This document shows, piece after piece, positions 24,044 through 35,902 of a DNA stretch of 64,000 nucleotides (position 1 is the stretch's first letter; each line of letters opens with the position of its first letter). Below the pieces are notes generated by a model. The model searched no databases. It was given only the letters and a program-made list of their open reading frames with translations, and was not told the origin of the DNA. Source of the stretch: Pardosa pseudoannulata (taxonomy: Eukaryota > Arthropoda > Arachnida > Araneae > Lycosidae); contig CM063501.1 of assembly GCA_032207245.1 (NCBI GenBank), positions 58,607,503-58,671,502 on the forward strand, written 5' to 3'. Made by a program: the position numbers and the translations under genes.

Positions 24044-26470
24044 AGATCTTATTTTCTTTTCAATATTCTCAGTCCTAGATCTTCGTTTCTCTTAAATAGA
24101 AACTATTGTGGTCATTTCTAGTGTCTCGTTAAGCAGCTCTGACCTCAATCCTATGAAGAATTACCATGGTTAAAGTTCAGATTTTAAATCTGATCTAAGT
24201 AAAACAAAGGTAGAACACATTAGATATCTTGTAAACAAGAATTTTAAAAAACCCAGAAAATTCTCGAATAGGAGAATGAGATGAAATGTTATGAGGAAAA
24301 GAAAATTCAAATAGTTTTGGAAAAGACAAAAGCAGACTGAAAATTTTCAGTGTGGGTAAAAACACTCAGAAAAGCAATACGATTGTAATATTAATTTTCA
24401 AAAGCAAACTGATGAAGAATCGATATAATTCTTGATAGAAGAAATTATTGACATAAGTCACTGTGGATCCACAAGGTAAAAACAGTCCTCCCTATAACTT
24501 TTATAAACAGGAAACTAGTTTCAAGTAGTTTCAAAATAATGCATATAAATAGCACTCAGAGGACTCATAGGATTGATTACCTATAACAACATATGTAGTA
24601 TTCTATGGAAAAGACCATTATAAATATGAGCTATCTGGTTCAGACAAACTCTTCAATTTCAAACTACGAATTATTCTCGATGGCTCTTGGCAAACAAATA
24701 TAATCCACTCTTAACGGGCACATTGCTAATTAAAGTTGAAATTATCATATACCTACCTGTGATGCTCGAACTTACGAAATGTTTCAACAAAATCAAATAA
24801 ACTATAGTAAAAAGAGTTGTTACACAAAAGAGGAGAGAAAGTAGCATTATGGTGCTTCACGAAATTTTAAGCAGTATTGCAATTGCAAACAATGGATCTA
24901 AGATTAATGTCCTAGAAAAGCATCAAACCGGGCACAGTAACAGACAAAAGTAGTCAAATACCAATCATTGTGAGAGATAATAAATGAAAGTTTGATGACA
25001 GTTTATTTAAACTTAAGTTCTTTAAAGCTGCAATCAGTACGAATTCAACCTCAATAACGAGTGTTATCAATAATTTTTGGAATTTTTCGGGATAAAAGGA
25101 TATGTTGATCTGAGCCTCACTGACTTTAATGGTAAATATCTAAATTTGAGTCAGAATTAAATTATTTGCGTACATTTTAGATGAACTATTGGGATTAAGT
25201 TTCGAAATTAGCAATCGGTGTTAAAGTGAGATTCTAATAGAATGTTTAATTAGCAAGTAAAATGCTCTTATTTGACTGACCGTTCAATCAGAACACATAA
25301 CTTATAGAAAAAAAAGTCTAAAAGCAACTCAAAACACGGAACGCAAAACAGAAAAGCAAAATAAAGTTAAAAATAAGATTCCTATTGAAAAAAGGTTAAG
25401 TACTATAATTAGGAGTATCGAACGATTAAGAAGATCAAAAATCTTGATGAGAAAGGACTTGTTGAGAAACAGAGACGACGCTGAACCTGTTCACTCAAAT
25501 CAAAATTATGTATGAGTTCAAGAAACGATTCTACAACGAATGTTCCTAGACTAGAAATAGTTTATGAATTTTTGTTTGTTATCTTATTTCTTTAATTTAG
25601 ACCTTAATTTTGCATTGCACTTTTCCGCTGCTGGAGGCAGTTAAGGGTCCGACCTTATTACGTGTGTTAATTTGTATGTGAAATTGATTTAGTGCATGAT
25701 ATGAGATTGATTTTCTATTTCGACTCTTAGTCTTAATTTTCAGCCACCGAATTCTCCTTAATGATATTGCGGCTCCCTTGTAGCTGCAAAACAGATCCGA
25801 CTTTAATCTTCCTGTTTGGGCCTTACTTATGTTGGCATTTATTACTTAATTCTGCCAAAGGATTTACCTACTTGTATAAATGTTATAGACCTATCATAAA
25901 ACTATTTTCAATGGTGATAGTCTGGAGCTGATTGTTCAGCTACCGTCATACACAAAACTTCTCAAAAGATGAGATATTACTTGGATCATAACTGTTTAAG
26001 AGAATATTTATCATCAGATGGTATCATTTTTGGGTTGTCCATTATGTTGTCTTAGCCATATAAATCGCCATCATTCTCATTTGTCTTCATCTGCCTTTTA
26101 ATTCTACTATCCATGAAAATATTTTATACGTGTCTAAAATACTTCAAAGTTCCAATTGTATTAGCCGATGCTTGGCGTGATGGAAAAATATTTTCAATTT
26201 GCTCTTCCAAGAAGTTACGCCTGTAAAAGAGAAAAATATTAAAATAAGTTACAAAAACTTGTTATAACAGCTTATAGGAATAAATAAAAAAAAATTAGTT
26301 TTATACTGCGGAATAAAGCACTGATTATTACTTTAAGCTATACACCCTAGGTGAAATAATTTATATAATACAGAATAGGTCCTTCAATGTATCCACAGTT
26401 CCATTTAGATCTCGATCGAACTTTGCATACTGGACCTTGTTGACAATAAGAAAGTCATTGTCAATTTTTA
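24044..26470. other. Decayed AT-rich sequence; one MITE-end relic near 25803-25843
   Basis: No gene was recognised. GGGCCTTACTTATGTTGGCA near 25817 is one end of the foldback duplicated at 9538-10326. The rest is A-rich with closely spaced stops in all frames. Confidence 0.5.
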
Positions 26471-27166
26471 CGAGGTGCATCCAGAAAGTAAGTTTCCCTA
26501 CTTAAAAGAAAAAACGAGCTCACACTTTCACGGACATATTTATTAGCAACAAATGCAGCAATGTTTCAGCTGTTTTTCACCATATCCCCCACCAGAATTA
26601 AGACACTTGTCTTATTGTGGAATTAATTTTTGTATACCTCTGTCGTAGAACTCTGCCGCCTGTGAATGGGACCCAGTCTTCCTGTCCCAGAACACCGTGC
26701 ACATCCTTTTACGTAAAGACAGCGTCTGTTTGAATTTGGTCCTGACCGAAGATCCATTATGATGCCAATGCATTGACTGCTGCTTGGTTTCCGGGGTAAA
26801 GTGCGATATCCAAGTCTCTTGACGATTCTGTCGAGGAACTCGTCGCGATACCGTTGCAGAAATGTCAGTGCTAAACATTGAATTTTGTGTTCGGGTGTCA
26901 GTTTCGGCTCATAGACCTGACAGAGCTGACGATGAATTTAAATTGGCACAATGCTTTGTGCATTCAAGATCACCGACCGGACCTTGCAGGCTGCGGGAGA
27001 AGGAATTAGTTTCCATTTCGGACCACTACTACCCCGCTACTAACACGAATCGGGACTTGTCCAGCTCTCATATGATTAATAGGTCATAGATCTGTTACGC
27101 ACGCGCAGTTCACACGGTTAGTTATGTTTACTTTAAAGGGGTAACTTACTTTCTGGATGCACTTCG
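26471..27166 (-). mobile_element. Mariner deletion derivative, 696 bp
   Basis: Inverted repeats GTGCATCCAGAAAGTAAGTT (left) and its inverse (right) sit next to TA at 26469-26470; the right TA has decayed to TG. Minus-strand transposase pieces include RRVPRQNRQETWISHF, TKFKQTLSLRKRMCTVFWDR, then directly AAEFYDRGIQKLIPQ. The jump from FWDRK to the C-terminal AEFYDRG shows that most of the catalytic domain is missing, at the same place as in the copy at 5473-6788. The two copies therefore belong to one deleted, non-autonomous subfamily. Confidence 0.93.
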
Positions 27167-27447
27167 TGCATTCCTGTGGGACTCAAAGGAGATATTACAA
27201 CCTTGAGAGGTCCAATATCTTCAACCTTTAAAGTGATTTTTTTAGCAAAGCTAGCCATAATGACAGGCGCAAATTAGTTTGCCTTTAGACCTCCATAAAA
27301 TTCCAAAATATTCGTTCGAGAAGTGATTAGAATAAAATCACGAACTTTAAATTATAATCTGATAATTTACCAGTCATACTTTTTTTTATATACAAGAAAA
27401 ATATTTAACGCAAATATTGAGAGTATACAATGTTCTATTCGGAGTTT

Positions 27448-27821
27448 AAAACTTTATTTTAGAGCTGCTAAAATAGACATCTTAGACAGACAACGACAGA
27501 CAAAGGAAAGACACAAAAATCCCTCTGCTCGAACAGAAGTGCACCCAAGGGCGAAGTCAGAAAGAATTTTCCCATTTACTCAGCGAATTTAAGTGTAATA
27601 TCAGGAAATAAGCGGAGCCATTTGCCTGCGACATCTGGGAAAAGTGTTGAATAGACAGCAAATTTTCATCTATAGAATAGAAAGCTTTGGGAAATGGATC
27701 GAAAGAATTTTAAGTCGAGAACGCTCCTTTGATTAAAACATTTAGAGGCTGGGAAAAAGATGTTAAGGAATTAGAATGGGAGAGGGGAGGTTTTTAAGGA
27801 AATATTAAAGTTAAATAATTT
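27448..27821 (+). repeat. Unclassified interspersed repeat, copy 1
   Basis: Matches 35507-35902 along about 370 bp, for example AGGAAATATTAAAGTTAAAT at the right end and ACTCAGCGAATTTAAGTGT inside. Both copies stop at the same base and run into simple repeats (here GTGTGTATGTGTG). No inverted ends, no coding motif. It could be the 3' part of a retroelement. Confidence 0.8.
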
Positions 27822-28058
27822 TGATATATTACATATATATGAATGAATGTGAGTGTGTATGTGTGTGTGTTTAAAAATTTCTATAAGTTCTTGAAGCAAA
27901 ACAAATTTAAAATTCAGCCTAAAATTTAATAAATTCGTGATTTTTTTGTACCAATAACATGAATTTGTTTTTAGAACATGCGTATGTAGTAAGCGGTTTT
28001 ATTCAGTTTCAAAACATTTTCCTAACAATTAATACTTTTACACATAGTTATTTTCCCT

Positions 28059-28309
28059 TTAACCCATTCGCGACCAACGTGTCGTATACGCGACGCAGTG
28101 ATTTCACTATAATCGGTCCAGCGTCATCTCCGCGGGATGATCTCTGGTTGATTTCGACAGACCAGCGTCGCGTATACGTAATTGGAGATCGGAACGTTTT
28201 ATTTTAATTTTTAAATGCTGGATTCAACTACTAGATGGCGTTAAAAGGCCACGGTTTTTACAACGGTCGACTAGTGTATAGCCTTTACGTGCTGGTCCTC
28301 AAGGGGTTG
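28059..28309. mobile_element. TTAA element 3 (piggyBac-type MITE)
   Basis: Starts TTAACCCATTCGCGACC and ends CTGGTCCTCAAGGGGTTGC, with the right TTAA decayed. A perfect 14-bp inverted pair, CGTATACGCGACGC at 28083-28096 and GCGTCGCGTATACG at 28165-28178, forms the family-specific core. It aligns with the element at 44935-45765 and preserves the TTAA (in GGCGTTAAAAGG) that is the insertion site in that copy. The 82-codon ORF across it is incidental. Confidence 0.85.
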
Positions 28310-29539
28310 CGATAATCAACTGATAACACTTTCCTTCTCGTTGTCAGAAAAAAATTGTGCACGCGGCAAAGAGAAAAAGACTTTCAGATTATCGTCAAAA
28401 TTTATATGAGATAAAGAAAATGACATCTTCCTTTTATTTATTTATTTTTTTTTAATTTCCGAAAAAAAGCTCGGTTTAACAACCTGTGTTTTTAGAACAA
28501 ACCCACAAAAGAATCTGATCAGAATCATCCCTGAATTCAATATTCGATGTGGCAGTCCATTCATTTTTAAGCACACAGGCTCGGAATAACTTTTCTTTTT
28601 CCCACTATAGGGTTCAGAAACGGGTTAAACAGATTTCTTGACACTACAATCGCAAAATTCGGGTCCCCCTTTTATTTTGACACTTTGATCCGTATTTGCT
28701 CATTTTCAACCGCCAATAAATAGCCCAAGTCATTTTTTCACAGAAAGAAAATATTAGAAAAACAAAGATGTTATCAAAATATGGGAAAGACTGTGTGCAA
28801 CCCGTTCCGCCTTTACATAACTCCGTAAATGCAACTTCGTAAAGGCGGAAATAGCAGAAAAAAAGGATGGTTGCCGTGAAATAAGGAAAAAGGGAGAGAT
28901 TTCTAGAAAATATTGGAGGAAAAAAAATTGGAGCGCTGCGGTGTCTGCGTATCCTAACATAATATGAACCGGACGATAGCATTGTGAAGTTGTTTTTCGT
29001 CCTTTCAAGAATCTATGAGTTCCAGTCCCGCTACTGACAAATATTACATACTGCATTCCTGTATATAGATACGGTTAACCATAGTAAACCAAACAAACCT
29101 ATTACAACACGAAGTACGCAGTTTGAGTCAGAAAAGTTTATAAATTGTTTAAAATTTTCTAAAAATTAATGGACATTTGTAAGGATACTGCTAAGAAGAT
29201 TCTTGAAGTTCCTGAACTTTCATTACTCCAATTTGCCATACGATTAATAAAAAACACTTCTTTGGAGACCAGTTACCGTTGAATATTAGACTAAGAGTGC
29301 TACCATTGCAGTCGAGGTATGTCACGGGCGACCTCCGCGTCATAATGACGACAGATGTCAAAAGAAATGAGATTCTAGTACCATAAATTCCCCTCGCTGG
29401 TGATATCTTAAGTCATTATGACGATTTCGGACATCGTTAGGACGTAAAAGTCGCATTGTGTTTGTGACATATCAATACTGCAATATGAAAGCACCCTAAA
29501 TGCACATAATTCATAAAATGAAATTGATTTTAATCTTAG
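28310..29539. other. Unique sequence with one strong hairpin at 28807-28852
   Basis: CCGCCTTTAC and GTAAAGGCGG form a 10-bp perfect stem around a ~26-base loop. No gene or shared repeat was recognised. Two overlapping minus-strand ORFs (28644-28982 and 28754-29056) have no family features and share the hairpin. Confidence 0.5.
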
Positions 29540-30164
29540 GAGGTAAAAGGCTTTGTAAGGAAAATGGCATGCACACGCCAAAAGGACTTTCACTTTGCAC
29601 CACTTTTTTTTACTTTCTTGTACGAAGTAAATAAAGAAAAATCAAGACAAACTTCAGTGTTCAGATTTCTACAAAAATATTAAATTCGACTATGACTATC
29701 TGTTTTGACATTTAATATTGCATCGTAATGTCAGATGAACGTAACGCGATAAAAATAATTCTGAAATTATAAATTACTTTTGACTAACCTCGAGTGCATT
29801 TTGAATGCTTTAACAGTGTTGTTTGTACTTAGTACCTCTAATATTAACTTTCTATATAGATATTATAATTTATACTTGTACACCTCCCACTTTGATTGAA
29901 ATTCGCATTCTATTTAATAAAATAATGACTATATAACACTATTAAACGCTACCGATCTACAACAAAAGCAGAAATATATCCGCGTATTCCCATATGGTTA
30001 AAATAATAATGAGTCCAATAAGTTCATTTTTAAACAATCAAATTGCAAAGGAAATAAAACTATTTGAAGATTTATTTTCAATTATAACGAAGAATTTATT
30101 ATATTACTTCTTAGTAAGTATGACAGGAATCATTGCAATTGTGAAAATTTTGGGTTATGATCAA

Positions 30165-30400
30165 ATATCTGCCCTTAACTCTTCGGCGCAACAGCCAGCG
30201 TGGGGCCAGAGCCTAAGATGGCAATCTGCGTTCTCGACACCAACAGCCCTGGGGTTCGAAGTATGTGTCCCAATTAGGTGGTCCACCTTACGAGTACCCC
30301 CAGTGTTTAGTTCCCAAACATGCTTGGTCCTCAGTCTGGAGCTGAATCCACCAGGGACATATTGTTCCAACCACAAGTTAAGAAGTTTCAAAAGTGGATA
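30165..30400 (-). mobile_element. SINE family B remnant, copy in left duplicate
   Basis: CTTCGGCGCAACAGCCAGCG, AGACCAACAGCCCTGGGG-like and CAATTAGGTGGTCCACCTTA segments match the copies at 31145, 41690 and 46290. The family reads on the minus strand. The head is replaced by a CCAAACATGCTTGGTCCTCAG segment. Confidence 0.7.
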
Positions 30401-31144
30401 TTGTTAAAAAATGTTGGGGAAAAACGTACAATATTGGCACTAAGACACAATCTTGTAAAATTTTAAAATATAAAAGAGAAAACTGCTAAGAACGAAGTGT
30501 ACGATATGGTCTTTAAGCTTTGCAGGTAAAAGGCTTTGTACGGAAAAAGGCATGCACATGGCAAGAGAACTTTCACTTTGCACCACTTTTTTTAACCTTT
30601 TGTACGAAGTAAATAATGAATAATCGCAAGATACTTCAGCGCTTAGATTTGTACAAAAATACTAAATTTGACAATGGTTGCATCTATTTCGACATATTTA
30701 AGTATTGCATCGTAATGTCAGATAAACTTAAAGCGAGGAAACTAATTCTGAAATTATAAATATCACTTTTGACCAACCTCGAGTGCATTCGACTACTTTC
30801 ACCGTGTTGTCTGTACATACGTACCTCAAATATTTGAATATTTTTATATGGTTATTATAATATAGTTATATAGTTGCACCACCCACTTTGATTAAAATTC
30901 TCACTCTATTTAATAAAAAAAATATAACTCTATTAAACGCTATTGGTCTACATTAAAAGTAGAAATATCGTCGTAATTCCACAATGTTAAAATAATGCTT
31001 GCAATAAGTTTTTAAACAAGCAAATTTCAGTGGAAACAAAACTATTTAGAGATTTATTCTCAAAAACAACGTAGAATTTTCATTATTTTTTTTCCTAGTA
31101 CGAATGAAAGGAATCATTGTAATTGTGAAAAATTTTGGTTTATG

Positions 31145-31405
31145 ATCAAATATCTGTCCTAAACACCTCGAATCAACAACCCAGAGCCTACGATGGCAAT
31201 CTCCATTCTCGAGACCAACAGCCCTGGGATACGAAGCATACGCCCAAATTAGATGGTCAACCTTACGAGGAACCCCCAGTGTTTAGTTCCCAAACATGCT
31301 TGGTCCTTAGTTTGGTTGGTGGGTTGAAGTTTTATGGCACTAAAGCCACCAGGGACATATTGTACCAACCACAAGACAAGATATTTCAAAGGTGGATATT
31401 CTTAA
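31145..31405 (-). mobile_element. SINE family B remnant, copy in right duplicate
   Basis: The same element as at 30165-30400, at the equivalent place of the second 984-bp unit. It has an additional GGTTGGTGGGTTGAAGTTTT stretch. Confidence 0.7.
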
Positions 31406-31569
31406 AAAAGTTGGGAAAATAAACATACAATATTGACACTATAATATCCGATATTAAAATATAAAAGAGAAAATTGCTATGAACAAATTGTAAAGGTTAA
31501 AAAAATGAGCAAAACATCAAATATGATCATAAAAACCGATATCTTTAAGAAATTTAAAAAGATTAGGAT

Positions 31570-31725
31570 GAGGTGACATACCAATTAGATTACTGGTCCT
31601 TAGTTTGTGTACCTACTGAAGGGATGAAAGGCTGAATTAAACTTGCCCAACACTGAGATCGTACCCCGGACCTTAGTCTTAGGAGATCAGAGAGCTACCC
31701 CAACGCCACCGGGATTCAAATCTTG
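31570..31725 (-). mobile_element. SINE family B, head portion
   Basis: On the minus strand: CCGGTGGCGTTGGGGTAGCT (A-box-like), a 3' box GGTCCGGGGTACGATCTCAG (B-box-like), then TTTCATCCCTTCAGTAGGT. The last segment recurs at 41690-41880. This is a tRNA-like head with decayed promoter boxes. Confidence 0.6.
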
Positions 31726-32131
31726 ATTGATAAGGAACTAAATATTTTGATTAATCTTCTCTAATTTTCTAACTATTTAAAACTTTCAATATTGTAATAC
31801 ATTATTTTTCATGCATTTTAACAATTTAATGTCTAGAAATGAATAGATATCATTTCCATGTAAATGCAGAGTACTTTTTGTATGACAACACCGGTTTATA
31901 ACAATTGTGGTCAATTTGAGTTGCCAATCTGCGATTTTAGGTATACCGATGCTGCCACGGTTTCAGTGTTAAAAGTTATGATTAAAAATATAAAATACAC
32001 TATTGGTTTCGGTGCAGAGAACTTGGCAGTTGTTCATTTGATACTGCGATTTTTCTCAAAACACAAATTTTTAATGTTGCCCACAAGATTTCTCAAAACC
32101 CATTTAATATTTTTGAAAAAAAATTTCAGCA
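31726..32131. other. AT-rich sequence, nothing recognised
   Basis: A 96-codon ORF at 31864-32154 runs into the Helitron start and has no family features. Confidence 0.5.
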
Positions 32132-33164
32132 TCCCCTATGTAATAATAGCCTAACTTGTTTGTCCGTGAATTTATGAAGCGGTTGTACCTGGAATGGATA
32201 CAGGCATCTATATAGGATTTTTTTATGACTTAGGGTTAGCAAATTTCACAGCGAGCTCGAAATTCATCACCACTTTTTGAACGTTTAATGGTATTATTTC
32301 AAGCCTTATTCTCCCCTGTCAAGAGCAGGAGATTAAATTTATCATTTTGGATATTATTCATATATATCACCAAATAATCACTGTCAATATTAAAGCTTCT
32401 GCTGTCCATTCTATCACGTAAGCAACCCCCATATACTCTAATTTAGTTTCTTCCCCATGTGTAGGCATCGGACACTCAGTAGAGTGTCTGCCCCTTTTGT
32501 TGTCGTACTTATCGGGTTGACGGTTCTGTCCTCGAAGCTGCCAAATATTTCTAAATGTCTAATTAATTTAATATTTTCTGCTTTTTCTTTTAAATTCTTA
32601 TTCCTAAAGTTGTTTTATTACTTTTAAAATAAATATTTACTATTTTTTCAACTTTTTTTTATTTTTATTTTATTAAATTCATGTATTTTGTACGGATGTC
32701 CCTGGCCACATAAACATTTCATGTTTTCTATCCTTAAACTTTCTTCTCATCTATTTTTATGTGTCCTTTAACCTTTTAGCTGTTAATTTTTCTGCTCACC
32801 TTCATTTTTGTGTTTATTGAAAGAAATCTCTGGATTAGAAGGCTCGGCCCATGCCTACCGGGGTGATAGTATCATTCCTTTACTTCCATCAATTACTGTG
32901 GGAAAAAATTTGGAGAAGAACTTTACGATAATTTCAAAGTAGCTAAGAAAACTTATCTTTCTAAATGAATTCAACGTGAATCTAAACTGCATTCACAGTA
33001 TCGGGAGACTTTAGAAGAGTATGAAGATAAACAAATTATTGAGCGTGTACCAGATAATTCTCATCCAAAAAACAAACCATTTTTTTACCTGCCTCATGAG
33101 ATACTTTACAATTCTGGAAAATTAAAAATTTACCGATTCCGTCATATGACGGGTTATATGCTAG
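32132..33164 (+). mobile_element. Non-autonomous Helitron, copy 2
   Basis: Starts A|TCCCCTATGTAATAATAGCC and ends CCGTCATATGACGG hairpin, then GTTATATG, then CTAG|T at 33161-33164. It is 1033 bp, the longest of three copies. Its first ~300 bp align with copy 1, and its last ~130 bp align with both other copies. The middle differs and includes a BEL/Pao polymerase fragment (32893-33110). No Rep or helicase motif is present, so it depends on an autonomous Helitron elsewhere. Confidence 0.9.
32893..33110 (+). pseudogene. BEL/Pao retrotransposon polymerase fragment inside the Helitron
   Basis: One frame reads KKFGEELYDNFKVAKKTYLSK, a stop, then RESKLHSQYRETLEEYEDKQ, IIERVPDN and KPFFYLPHE. This matches the stretch just before the reverse transcriptase core of BEL/Pao elements, where a Tyr-rich EY..GIIE.VP segment precedes YLPHH. 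The frame breaks after YLPHE. The final part (KNKPFF) is shared, in decayed form, with the other two Helitron copies, so the captured piece predates their spread, at least at its 3' end. It is a relic without function. Confidence 0.72.
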
Positions 33165-33370
33165 TTAATATAACGATGTATAATTTTAATTGGACAAGCA
33201 TTATTGCTATGAGAGTAATATGATTTTTCGTTTTTAGAGGGGTACGTGAATGTGAAAATTCCCACCCACGTAAAAAAGGGTAAAATTATAAACATGTTTT
33301 AAAATTATAAATTATGTTTAAACTTATGGGGTTTTTAAAGTTAGATTCAATTTCAGAAGTATGTGCTTTA

Positions 33371-33892
33371 TTAACCCCTTCCGGTATGATTTAACAATGA
33401 AAAACTGTGCATGAAATAACCATTTAATTTTTATTTAAAAAACTTGTTTCATTTTACAATTCTTACATATTCTTAATTAAAATCCACTTTTTACATAGTG
33501 TTAAATAATATCAGAAACAGTAAAATTAAGATAGTCTTCAAGCTAGTGGTACTTTTCAAAACAAAGTGCAAAAGAATTCTGAGTTGTTTACATGGCCAAG
33601 GAGTCTCATTTCTAATTTGATTCTTGTAACACACACTGCATTTCTTAGGTTTTCTTTTATTCTGTCATCAATTTGGCAGTGACTTGTACCAAGAAACTTT
33701 AAACAATATGTAATAGTGACTTGAGATTTCCACAAGTAAAGTGTTGCTAAATTCAGTACACTAGAAATTTTAAACTAAATTATCATATTTATCAGTAACT
33801 TTAGTCGCATGACGAGTGTAGCTCGTCATTGTGCGGTATGGAATGAAAAACCAATGACGAGCTAGACTCGTCATTTTACCGTAAGGGGTTAA
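33371..33892. mobile_element. TTAA element 6 (piggyBac-type MITE)
   Basis: Ends are TTAACCCCTTCCGGTATG and the inverse of TTAACCCCTTACGGTAAAAT. Near the right end two palindromes of the form ATGACGAG-N5-CTCGTCAT lie about 45 bp apart (33811-33831 and 33854-33874). The interior is AT-rich and non-coding. Confidence 0.9.
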
Positions 33893-34432
33893 CAATTTAA
33901 AATTAACGTTTGCATGCAAAATATTTTTTAACACCCGCGCAAGTGAAAACAGATTTAAGGAACAAAAAAATTCAAGTTATTAATATATACTAGCTGCTTC
34001 ACACCCAGCCTTTGGTCTGGGTAATAAATGTTTCCAAGTAAAATTTTAGAACCAGAGGTATTCATATTCATAAAGATCTTAAACCTCATACACAAGATTG
34101 TTGACAAATATGATAGTGCATTATTAATGGATAATTACAGTTATAACTACGTATATGCTCCGTGTTGCCCGCCTGTGTTATGATGCCAAATTACACAGCT
34201 TCCTCTATTAATGCAACAGTGTGTTATATTTGGTGTTTTATATAGATTCAGATATGTAGATATGCGCAACGTAAAGACAGTCTCAATTTCATTTTTTAAA
34301 AAATAGTTATTAACCTGGTGCCCTAGAGATTCTCGAATATTGCGTTATTTTAACGATAGACCAGTTAACTTATTTAAAATAAATATAATTTTTATATTTT
34401 ATTTTGATATATCTACCAAATAATAAATATAT
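33893..34432. other. AT-rich sequence, nothing recognised
   Basis: No shared repeat or gene was seen. Confidence 0.5.
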
Positions 34433-34542
34433 AGGTTTTGATATATTAAACATGTAAGTTTAATATATCAAATCCTATATTACCGTCTGCTATTTGGTAT
34501 TCTCAGAAATATAAGAATGTATTTACGGTATTAAAATTTAAG

Positions 34543-34623
<81 letters not shown>

Positions 34624-34690
34624 TAGACTTAAATTTTAATACCATAAATACCTCCTTATATTTCTCTGAATATCAAGTAGCAGACGATAA
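34433..34690. repeat. Foldback: two ~65-bp inverted arms around (AT)37, plus an adjacent hairpin
   Basis: Left arm 34481-34544 and right arm 34625-34690 are imperfect inverses (TTAAAATTTAAGTC against GACTTAAATTTTAA, with matches continuing to CCGTCTGCTA against TAGCAGACGATA). Between them lies an uninterrupted (AT)n tract of about 74 bases, 34545-34618. Just upstream, 34433-34476 is a separate hairpin with 19-bp arms (GTTTAATATATCAAATCCT). The structure resembles a foldback element or a MITE whose centre expanded as a microsatellite. Confidence 0.88.
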
Positions 34691-35506
34691 TAATGGCAAT
34701 GTTGAATAACACTATCACTTTTTGACTCCAACTCAACAATGGAAGTGCTCGTGCCACAAAATTAAAATGGCACTTTGGTCGGTTTTTTGTAAATATCGGG
34801 CGAAATGACTTCCTCGGATGGTCCTGCGTCTTTTGGTACCCTCTGTGCCCTTCTGCGTCCAGCGGTTCGCGAGGAGTTAGACTATCATACATAGTTACAA
34901 TAAGATTTTAGTGTATAAGATTTTTTTATTACTTTTATAAGCATTTAAGTTTGGTTTATTAAAGAGATAAGTAATAGATTTCTACAAAACAAAATTCAAA
35001 CGCTAAGCAGGTAATATTTTAATGTTAATTTTCTAAGTGAAGAATCTATATTAAATGATGTGCATCAAAAAACATTAATATAAACATTACTAAAATTATT
35101 TTCCACGTGAATTTTTCAAACTGAATAAATGAATTTATTTAAATAAAAAGCTACGTATCAGGTAGAGTAAATTGCATCTTACATGGGAAATTTCAGAAGC
35201 TAATTTGAGAATTTTATGAGTAGAATATTTTCTTGTAAGCACATTTCAAATACAGTGTTATTGATAATTATATAATTAAAGAATGTGTGTTTCCTCACTG
35301 AATTACTAATGAGCTACAGGGTTTGTCGTTACACTGTAATAACTTACATGTAAAAGAATTATATAAATATGTAATCCAATAATTATAAAACTACTGGACA
35401 TTATAGTCCCTATTATTTTTACTTGCCCGGGCTACTGGGCAAAGAAAGACCTAATCAGCTAACAGTAATAACGATGCAGTCGGGCCATTGAAATAGACCG
35501 GCACAA
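34691..35506. other. Unique sequence, nothing recognised
   Basis: 34730-34880 is less AT-rich and holds a 78-codon minus-strand ORF (34656-34892) with no family features. Confidence 0.5.
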
Positions 35507-35902
35507 GTCTAAAACTTTATTTTTAGAGTAGCTAAAACGGACATCTTTACTAGTCAACGACAGACAAGAGAAGAGAAGAGAAAAAAATCACTCTGATCGA
35601 ACAGAGGTGCACCCAAGAGCAAAGACAGAAAGAATTTTCCCAAGGGACAAGAAACTTACTCAGCGAATTTAAGTGTTAAGATCAGGAAAAACGCGGAGCC
35701 ATTTGCCGGCGACAGCTGGAAAACGTGTTGAATAGACAGAAAATTTACATCTTTAGGATAGAAAGCTTTGGGAATTGTATCGAAAGAATTTTAAGTCGAA
35801 GACGCTCCTTAGATTAAGACATTTAGAGGCTGGGAAAAAGATTTAAGGAATTAGAATGGGATAGAAGAGGTTTTTAAGGAAATATTAAAGTTAAATAATT
35901 TT
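35507..35902 (+). repeat. Unclassified interspersed repeat, copy 2
   Basis: Second copy of the repeat at 27448-27821, about 20 bp longer because of an AAGAGAAGAGAAGAG run and an extra AAGGGACAAGAAACT. It ends at the same base and continues into (CT)n. Confidence 0.8.

Larger units (their letters stand above)
29540..31500. repeat. 984-bp tandem segmental duplication
   Basis: AGGTAAAAGGCTTTGTA occurs at 29540 and 30524. The two halves stay alignable to their ends (ATTGCATCGTAATGTCAGAT, CCTCGAGTGCATT, GATCAAATATCTG, then the SINE family-B remnant). Divergence is moderate, with small indels. Because the SINE-B remnant is at the same place in both halves, it was present before duplication. No gene is included. 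The 137-codon ORF at 29994-30407 is a chance frame running into the SINE. Confidence 0.9.

Noticed and set aside
22142..26470. A decayed LTR retrotransposon
   Set aside because: The purine-rich strand and broken frames are suggestive, but no Gag, protease, RT, RNase H or integrase motif could be read with confidence.
28059..28207. 82-residue ORF as a gene
   Set aside because: It spans the start of TTAA element 3, and related element 4 does not preserve the frame.
29994..30407. 137-residue plus-strand ORF
   Set aside because: Its second half is a SINE family-B remnant, and the matching position in the duplicated unit does not keep the frame.
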